DNA from: Patiria pectinifera
Taxonomy: Eukaryota; Echinodermata; Asteroidea; Valvatida; Asterinidae
Length of the DNA stretch: 64,000 nucleotides
Assembly (NCBI GenBank): GCA_029964075.1
Contig: CM057136.1
Coordinates: 15,178,381-15,242,380, forward strand
Reading direction: 5' to 3'
Shown here: in pieces, positions 58,034 to 64,000 of the stretch
How the letters are laid out: every line of letters begins with the position of its first letter
Numbering within the stretch: the first letter of the stretch is position 1
Program-made: the position numbers and the translations under genes
The notes under the pieces: model-generated
What the model saw: the letters and a program-made list of their open reading frames with translations, nothing else
Told to the model about the DNA's origin: nothing
The model's database searches: none

Positions 58034-58824
58034 TAGAAGGCATCTTTTGTTATTGTAAATCAGTAACAATGAATTAACAAAGGTTCACCCATGCATATCT
58101 CAGAAAAACATGCACTGCCCTAAAAGATTGCTGCTATGAATAAGGTCTATCGTCTGACGATTGATGAAAAAGTAAGCATAATCTTTTATACATGATTGAG
58201 GGGGGGGGGGGGAACATCATCTGACACCCGAGGGCGCTTTTTAAGGCAGATGGACCTGGAAACCAGCTGACACAAGATGGCGCTGTTTGTCATAAGGAGG
58301 CTAGTGATGAAGGGGACAAAATGTAGGGCTCATATCCAAGGGTGCACATTGTGGTTGAACGTGTAATACTGAAAGCGCAGTGATTAATAATAAACCAAAC
58401 TCAAGTATGTAAGTGCAAGTAATTTTTTACTACTAACTTTCTACTTCGACTAGAACGAAATCTCAGCTTGGCATGTACAGTCGAACCCTGATAAGAAGAG
58501 CACTGTTAATACGAGATACTGCTACAAGCACTATTTTAGGTCCCGAGTCATTGTGTTCCTTTGTTTTCCTTTGTTTTCCAATACTGTTAATACAAGGTAA
58601 CAGTTATAACAATGTAACTATTTGCAAAGTCCCAAGAACTTTGTTATAAAGGTGTTCGACTGCATCGTTTTCAGTGCAACCTCTCACGAAACTGGTCCCA
58701 ATTTCAGAATCGTATAAAAGAGCTTCTAATTAGAAATTATTTCTGATTTTCGAAAACATTTTAGTGAATTTTTCTGTGCTTAGTTCATGTGCTCAATAGC
58801 TCAGTGAGGTTGGTTAGCCCCGAC

Positions 58825-58968
58825 CTAAAGAGGACATCCAAGCAACTCGAAACGCAGAGCGATTTTATTGGACCATTTCGTGGGCTCGATACGCACTCGG
58901 GTCGCCAAGACACTCTCTTCGAAGAAATTGGTGATTTCTGCTTCAGCATCTTCTTCGTTACCGATGAA
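58825..58968 (-). CDS. F5/8C protein, last exon
   Basis: Phase 0 in (ctctcttgcag), stop TAG at 58825-58827. It encodes FIGNEEDAEAEITNFFEES, then TRVRIEPTKWSNKIALRFE and LLGC. RI.P..W...IALR.EL.GC is the strongest part of the F5/8C signature. Only two residues follow the final Cys. Confidence 0.93.
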   Translation of the reverse strand, partial: FIGNEEDAEAEITNFFEESVLATRVRIEPTKWSNKIALRFELLGCPL

Positions 58969-59104
58969 CTGCAAGAGAGAGATCAAAGAGGTAAGTAACA
59001 TCTTCGTATCATTTTCAAGAGGGTGATGGCTGGAAACTCGGCACTGAATGAAAAGAGGGTCAGATTCTGGAAAGGCATGTAGCTTGGACACTTGGACCAT
59101 GGTA

Positions 59105-59245
59105 GACGAAGGATGTTCAGTTCAAGAGGTGGGGGAAACCCCAAATCCTGAACGATACTGCGAGGAAACCCACACAAGTACGATAGGGACTGAAAACCCA
59201 ATACACGGTATTCCTTTTCCACCTGATTCCATTAAGTTTCTCGAG
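59105..59245 (-). mobile_element. Fragment of the tRNA-SINE family
   Basis: On the minus strand it contains TTGGGTTTTCAGTCCCTA, the body block of the SINE copies at 1596 and 55890. The tRNA-like head is not recognisable. It lies in an intron of the F5/8C gene. Confidence 0.4.
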
Positions 59246-59440
59246 CGTTATTGATCTGTGTTTCCTCGCACCAAAAAAACAATTAAATATTTCTACAATT
59301 AATCTTCCCTCATCAGCCCGTTACAATTATAAGTGACAATGTCTTGGACGTTTTGGGGAATGCGTGGTTCCATGTACATATACTAATAATAAACAATTAT
59401 ATTGGTTCAGGTAATCTTGTTCAACATTAGATTCGCTTAC

Positions 59441-59618
59441 CTCGATACTCCCCTTGTCATTCTTCGCGTACAGTTGAGAGTAGGGAGCGCTCGACTGCTG
59501 GTAGGCTACACGGTACTGAGTCACACGAAAGTAGCTTTCGTTGGACCCTTGTGTGATGACGCCATATACTTGGGTATCGCGAACGAGGTCTACCTCTATC
59601 CAGGCACTGGAGTCGTGG
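59441..59618 (-). CDS. F5/8C protein, middle exon of the domain
   Basis: Phase 2 in (gttcacaccag), phase 0 out (GAG|gtaagc). It encodes NHDSSAWIEVDLVRDTQVYG, then VITQGSNESYF and YRVAYQQSS. WIEVDL and the TQG turn are canonical for the F5/8C core strands. NES is a glycosylation sequon. Confidence 0.93.
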
Positions 59619-59804
59619 CTGGTGTGAACGGCGAGAAAAAAAGGGCGAACATGAACTTGGAAGAAGGTAATTATAGAGAAATAAAGTGTACTCGACCACT
59701 GCTGGTGTTGAACTGAATTGGTATGGGCAACAGGGCTTCTCGGATATCGGAATATCTTCGAATGCCATTACCCATGCAGGTGTGCAGCAGGCGAGGTTCT
59801 AGAA

Positions 59805-60180
59805 CCAAAATTTTTTTTTTTGGGGGGGGGGGGCTAGCAGGGTGGATCCAGAATTTTTTTCAGGAGGCGTGCTAAAATGTAGACCGGTTATTTTCTCCAG
59901 ACACTTAGGCCTCCGAAAATCAATAGGGGGGGGGGGGGGGGCTCATGCCATATTTTCAATGGGGAGCGCCAATAAAATCCTAAAATCATTCACACTCTAT
60001 TAACTACAAAATGTGCCCTTGCCACGACTATTTCTTTAGGGGGAGACCGTTCGCATGTACATCACAATCCTTCTTTTTGCTAATGCAATTTCTTTTTTAC
60101 GGAATTTATTTTTTTTTGGGGGGGCTAGACAACATTTTGGGGGGGCTAAAGCCCCCCCCTAGCCCCCCCCCCCCTCTGTC
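59805..60180. repeat. G-run/C-run rich repeat remnants
   Basis: Alternating T-runs and G-runs (G14 near 59822, G16 near 59927) and a G-rich/C-rich inverted pair at 60112-60176 (GGGGGGGCTAGAC, CTAGCCCCCCC). Similar to the interiors of the hAT-like MITEs in this window; no termini resolved. Confidence 0.5.
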
Positions 60181-60444
60181 TGGATGAACATTACCAAGAT
60201 AAACTCTGTATATTTCGGTAATTCTTACCTCATCAATCATTATTGATTCTACCATATCAAAAGAAGAATCTGATCAATGCGCAGAAACTGTGCTTGTACG
60301 TAACTCCACTATATTGCGTGCGGCTAGTTTAGAATTTATGGGAAAGTTTTTTGGAGCGTTTTGACTAGGCAAACTTAGATGAGGAGGGGCATGAAAACAT
60401 TTTAAGTCTGGAAGTCATACGGTAAGTGCATGGATTATACTCAC

Positions 60445-60922
60445 TTGGTTGGTCTCCAGAAACCATCGTATCCAAGGCGCCCGTGTGAGGCAGCGAATGA
60501 TCCCTGTGTAGTGGAGGCAGTGATACGCTCATCGGGGATGGTGCCGTCTCGAAGGCCCAAGGGCTCCAAACACCCCTGAGCTGTCGTCGAAGAAGAACCT
60601 GCCGTCGAAGAAGAAACTGCCGTTAAAAAAGAAAGTGCCGTCGAAGAAGAAACTTCCGTCGAAGAAGAAACTGCCGTTGAAGAAGAAAGTGCCGTCGAAG
60701 AAGAACCTGCCGTCGAAGAAGAATCTGCCGTCGAAGAAGAAACTGCCGTTGAAGAAGAAAGTGCCGTCGAAGAAGAACCTGCCGTCGAAGAAGAATCTGC
60801 CGTCGAAGAAGAAACTGCCGTCGAAGGAGAAACTGCCGTCGAAGAAGAACCTGCCGTCGAAGTAGAACCTGCGGACGAAGACGAAACTGCCGTCGATGAA
60901 GAAACTACCGTCGAAGTAGAAA
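60445..60922 (-). CDS. F5/8C protein: mucin-like repeat and start of the F5/8C domain
   Basis: Phase 1 in (tttccacgcag), phase 2 out (AA|gtgagt). About 19 imperfect hexapeptides of the form STAVSS, STAGSS, STALSS or STADSS (18-bp units), then QGCLEPLGLRDGTIPDERIT, ASHGRLGYDGFWRPT. The repeat should be densely O-glycosylated. A block of four or five units is itself duplicated. The Lys-rich plus-strand and FFFDG minus-strand readings are other frames of the same repeat. Confidence 0.9.
60590..60905 (-). repeat. 18-bp tandem repeat (coding)
   Basis: About 17-18 units of TCGACGGCAGTTTCTTCT-like sequence on the minus strand. The 72-90-bp higher-order block (AV, AD, AG, AL units) occurs twice in succession. 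Confidence 0.92.
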
Positions 60923-61113
60923 CTGCGTGGAAAAACGTTAAAATGATACTGACAAGCATTCACAGATGAATAATTGGTTTTAAAACCTCCATACACCAGG
61001 ACAGCGTTTTAGCAAGCAGACCAAAATTAATAGGCCTTAATAAATGCCTTGGCTACTGAGAAGAACATTTCAAATCTTGATCGGATTTGAACTTAAATCT
61101 CGTCTAGGCCTAC

Positions 61114-61347
61114 CTGGACAATCCAAGAAATCTCGTATTTCCTCGGGATCCTCACTAAGGATGAACCCCTTCAAGTAGTAGGGCGCAACCTGTTGGCAGG
61201 ACGGGTCACCAACAGTCATGCCTCCGAGACGTATAGCCGTGCACTCGCAGGGATCCTCATTGGGTAGGAACCAGCGTCGCTGGTTGCCTGTTCGTGCATC
61301 ATACACGGATCCGATGAAGCAGACTTGGTATGATAACACAAACACTG
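61114..61347 (-). CDS. F5/8C protein: Cys-rich exon
   Basis: 234 nt, phase 1 at both ends (acceptor ttttggtgtag, donor CCAG|gtaggc). It encodes YQVCFIGSVYDARTGNQRRW, then NEDPCECTAIRLGG, GDPSCQQVAPYYLKG and FLDCPG. Five Cys and symmetric phase 1 suit an extracellular module. I do not recognise the domain. An open frame continues upstream past the acceptor but becomes intron-like. Confidence 0.75.
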
Positions 61348-61623
61348 CTACACCAAAAGAAGAACAAAAATGTAGCACGTGTTTAATTCCTCGATGGAGA
61401 TGACGATTTTCTTATTGAAAACAAACAAGTTACAAGCAGAGGCCTGTTCGAACCCTACCCAATTCAACACATCTCCACCAAGCCCATAGCCCAACCTTGA
61501 TCCAACCTACCCATATCAAACTTTTTCGTCTCCAAAAACATAGGGAAAAGGTCTTATTTCTCATTCCCGTGATGCAGTCTTTTCATGTTTTATTTATTAA
61601 GCATTAAGTTTGAAATAAAAAAG

Positions 61624-62056
61624 TGCAACATTCAGAAAACAAATACACTGTAACTAAAACTGTTTAATATATTTTTCTTCAATAAAATTACATGTATATT
61701 ATTAAAGCTTGACTGTTTCTCAATCCACTCCTTTTTACTCCATTCATTTTGGGTCCTTAGATCCAGAAATACAATCAATTAAGCGAAAGGTTGTAAATGT
61801 TTCTTTGGCCACTCTCACCTGGACATGCTGAATCTGGGTTGAGCAATAATGCATTGAAGTTGGTGACATCACATGTGAGAGTGGCTCAAGTAAAATGTAC
61901 ACCCTATCGCGTAACTGATTGTATTTCTGGATCTCAGTGGAATTTGGTATATAAAAAGGAGTGGATTGAGAAACAGTCAGGCTTTAATGTAATATATAAT
62001 TCCATTGAAGAAAAAAACATTAAACAGTTTTAATTATTTGTTTTGTGAATGTTGCA
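61624..62056. mobile_element. Inverted-repeat element (MITE-like)
   Basis: The left end (AAGTGCAACATTCAGAAAAC, ..AAACTGTTTAATAT.., AAGCTTGACTGTTTCTCAAT) and the right end (ATTGAGAAACAGTCAGGCTT, ..TTAAACAGTTTTAATTA.., TGAATGTTGCACTTTTTT) are long imperfect reverse complements around a 200-bp centre. Only short open frames are inside. Edges are approximate. Confidence 0.75.
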
Positions 62057-63486
62057 CTTTTTTTGCACACTCTGTAAAAACTGTTATTACTGTACTTTTT
62101 TTAAACTCTCAATTGACCAAATATTTGTTTTAGCATCAGATTTGAGAAGGAATCATTTCCATTAGTGTAATTCACTTTCTTCCATCGTGTAGGCCAACTA
62201 CGGGACAGGGTACGGTTCGCTCGATCGATGTCTTTTTTTATCAACGGCAAAAATAGTTTAGCTTCAACGTTTTAAGTGAACCAATTTATACTGTGAAGTA
62301 ATCCGTTATTGATTCGTTTATCACTGAGGGGGAAAATCGGGATTCATATGGAAAAAAAACATATCCATATAAGTTCTTGAAAGATTTTTAAGTCGTATAC
62401 CGATAACAGGGGAAGTTTGTGTTATCGCTGGGCGCCAATTCGTCAATAATACTTATATTGTGGGCTTACCATTAACCTTTTTTACCCCGGTCCAATTCAC
62501 AAGATCTGAACTCCCTTAAAAAAATATCATTACGGTGTTTTTAATTTGTTTAATTTTTGTTACGGCATTTCACAATAAATGGATTGAGCAAGACGTCATT
62601 GAAATTAGGCTTGAATATAAATCGGTTTAACAAGAACAATGGCTTCGCTAAATTGTTTACACAGTGCTTATAAGAGTCTATCGATTTTCACCTCGACTTA
62701 TGCTCAGAATATATCAAACGTCACGTACAATGACGAAAATTGTTTTCGTAATTGCGGACATGGAATCGCCTGCTACAATGCATTGTCGAGGCCATCAACA
62801 TTATATAAATCCTCTTCATTTTCCATTACTGGCGTACAATTTTTTTATAAGGTAAACATCTCTGCTAAAGATCTTATTTAGTATGGGACCAAAGACCTTT
62901 TAAAAAAAAACACATTTAAATTGAAGACAACAGACTGCATATCCATTCATTAATGTTTTGTAGACAATTCATTGCCAGGTTACAAGAAATGTAGCTTGTA
63001 AAATAATTATTTTGATTGACAATTACAGCAAATTGCTGGAGTATATACCATCATTGTTTTATTTATTACTAATTTTATTACATCAGCAACACTGTCCACG
63101 TCTTTCGGACATGGCACATTGACACAATTTTTTTGACGATCGAATTGCTAATTAATTACCTTTAGTTTGAGCCATCAATTTTCTTTTATGTAATGAACAA
63201 AAAAGGCAAACGATATACAGTAAGAGATATAATTTTCAAATTTTTTAGATAATTCGTTTAGCTAGTATATCATCTTCTCGAGTAGTGCATTATGAAAAAA
63301 AATTGGACGACCAAATAGTTATAATTATATAGGGCATAATGTGACATCGTTTTTTATACTTTTTTTGGGTTAAAAAAAGGCAACTTTCGTTTGTAATTTA
63401 TTTGAAAATAGGGGTAATTAAATGCAGTTGTTAGCCGAGCTTCAAATAAGGATGTGCTGGAATGTAGGCGTGCCTTGCAGTGTTGT

Positions 63487-63625
63487 AGGTCTCGAGACCG
63501 GTCTTGGTCTCGGTCTCGAGACCACTTTTGGCCAGTCTCGGTCTCGGTCTCGGAAGCTGTAGTCTCGGTCTTGCACTCGGTCTCGGTCCCCTTTGGTCTC
63601 GATATTTTGGCTGGTCTCGAGTCGT
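63487..63625 (+). repeat. GGTCTC(G)-rich simple repeat
   Basis: Many GGTCTCG/TCTCGGTC words, including the palindrome GGTCTCGAGACC, followed by a G10 run near 63632. Confidence 0.9.
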
Positions 63626-64000
63626 GAGGGGGGGGGGGGCAGATTCCGCCCCCGGCCCTTTGAGGGTTAAGTAAAGAATCAGTTTAGGGCAAATGTGACT
63701 GCAGTGTGATGCTAATGGACATGTCTCTCTTCACTTTCTAGTGAGTGAGGCATAGTCCAATAACCATTGCTCCTTTTCTTATTTCTCATTTTTAGTGTGG
63801 GATGATCTGTTGAAACAAGCACTTTATAGCCATCTTCATTGATTCCAAATACAACTGAGATTTAAATCTTATGAATCAAGACTGAAACATTATTTTTACC
63901 GTCAGATTTTGTATTTTGAATATGGGGAACAATTCAACTCTTTTTCCCTAGAAATATTGGTTATTTTTTTTTCTATTTCCCTTTTCAATTTTCCTTTATT

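Larger units (their letters stand above)
57212..58824. other. DNA between the convergent sulfotransferase and F5/8C genes
   Basis: It probably holds both 3' UTRs. An AATAAA on + lies at 57896-57901, inside a repeat. It also contains a 31-bp direct repeat (57305-57335 and 57645-57675), dispersed repeat copy 2 (57855-58033) and a G12 run at 58200. Confidence 0.5.
58825..61347 (-). other. F5/8 type C (discoidin) domain protein with mucin-like repeat, 3' part of the gene
   Basis: Four exons (61114-61347, 60445-60922, 59441-59618, 58825-58968) join in phase (1, 1, 2, 0) to about 345 codons. Order: a Cys-rich segment (about 78 aa, five Cys), a Ser/Thr-rich hexapeptide repeat (about 110 aa), and a full F5/8C domain to the C-terminus. 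The domain starts CLEPLGLRDGTIPDERITAS and ends RFELLGC, the two Cys expected to pair. F5/8C domains bind cell surfaces, phospholipid or glycans, so this is likely a secreted or tethered adhesion or matrix protein. The signal peptide and any other domains must be upstream, beyond 64000 or unrecognised. The family cannot be named further. Confidence 0.85.
61348..64000. other. Intron or 5' flank of the F5/8C gene; no exon seen
   Basis: AT-rich. A long complementary pair lies at 61624-61716 and 61944-62046 (CACTCCTTTTTACTCCATTC region versus its AAAAGGAGTGGATTGAGAAA counterpart), so this is probably an inverted-repeat element of about 420 bp. The GGTCTC simple repeat lies at 63487-63625. Confidence 0.5.

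Noticed and set aside
60529-60996. FFFDG-repeat (minus) and KKKLPSK-repeat (plus) open frames
   Set aside because: Other readings of the 18-bp coding repeat. Only the Ser/Thr frame connects in phase to the F5/8C domain and to the Cys-rich exon.

Overview
This is 64 kb of an animal nuclear genome. Genes are split by GT-AG introns, intergenic DNA is AT-rich, and there are many small non-autonomous transposons and tRNA-derived SINEs. The gene families (SORBS, synaptopodin-2-like, HNK-1-family sulfotransferase, F5/8 type C protein, CYP2-like P450) and compact introns suggest an invertebrate deuterostome. An echinoderm or hemichordate is my best guess; the species cannot be fixed from the sequence.

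Layout. (1) 1-12.9 kb, + strand: the 3' part of a sorbin/vinexin/CAP (SORBS) adaptor gene, eight coding exons carrying all three SH3 domains; the 5' part lies before base 1. (2) 12.9-19.1 kb: AT-rich, apparently gene-free DNA between two convergent genes. (3) 19.1-48.4 kb, - strand: a 29-kb synaptopodin-2/CHAP-like gene. It has an N-terminal PDZ domain split over two exons, disordered Ser/Thr/Pro-rich exons, and two related C-terminal exons (28.1-29.4 kb and 19.1-20.2 kb) that look like duplicated, alternatively used last exons. A second candidate first exon (38.1-38.5 kb) would replace the first half of the PDZ domain. Its largest intron holds a cluster of five tRNA-Pro copies (anticodons TGG, AGG, CGG, one truncated, CGG). 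(4) 50.8-51.0 kb, - strand: a lone, frameshifted last exon of a CYP2-like cytochrome P450. (5) 54.6-57.2 kb, + strand: a complete four-exon carbohydrate sulfotransferase, 374 aa, type II Golgi enzyme. (6) 58.8-61.3 kb, - strand: the 3' part of a secreted or surface protein with a Cys-rich exon, a Ser/Thr mucin-like repeat and a C-terminal F5/8 type C (discoidin) domain; its 5' part lies beyond base 64000.

The first two genes both encode actin-associated scaffold proteins of focal adhesions and Z-discs: one supplies SH3 domains, the other proline-rich stretches and a PDZ domain. They lie tail to tail. The last two genes belong to the secretory pathway and extracellular matrix.

Repeats seen directly include two hAT-type MITEs with perfect 8-bp target duplications, a TTAA-flanked 520-bp family in three copies, two full tRNA-SINE copies in opposite orientation, a 79-bp-arm foldback, a three-unit 150-180-bp tandem repeat and assorted microsatellites. 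The points most worth a second look are the paired terminal exons, the split-PDZ alternative first exon, and two apparent one-base frameshifts at C4 runs in consecutive exons of the long 3' form.
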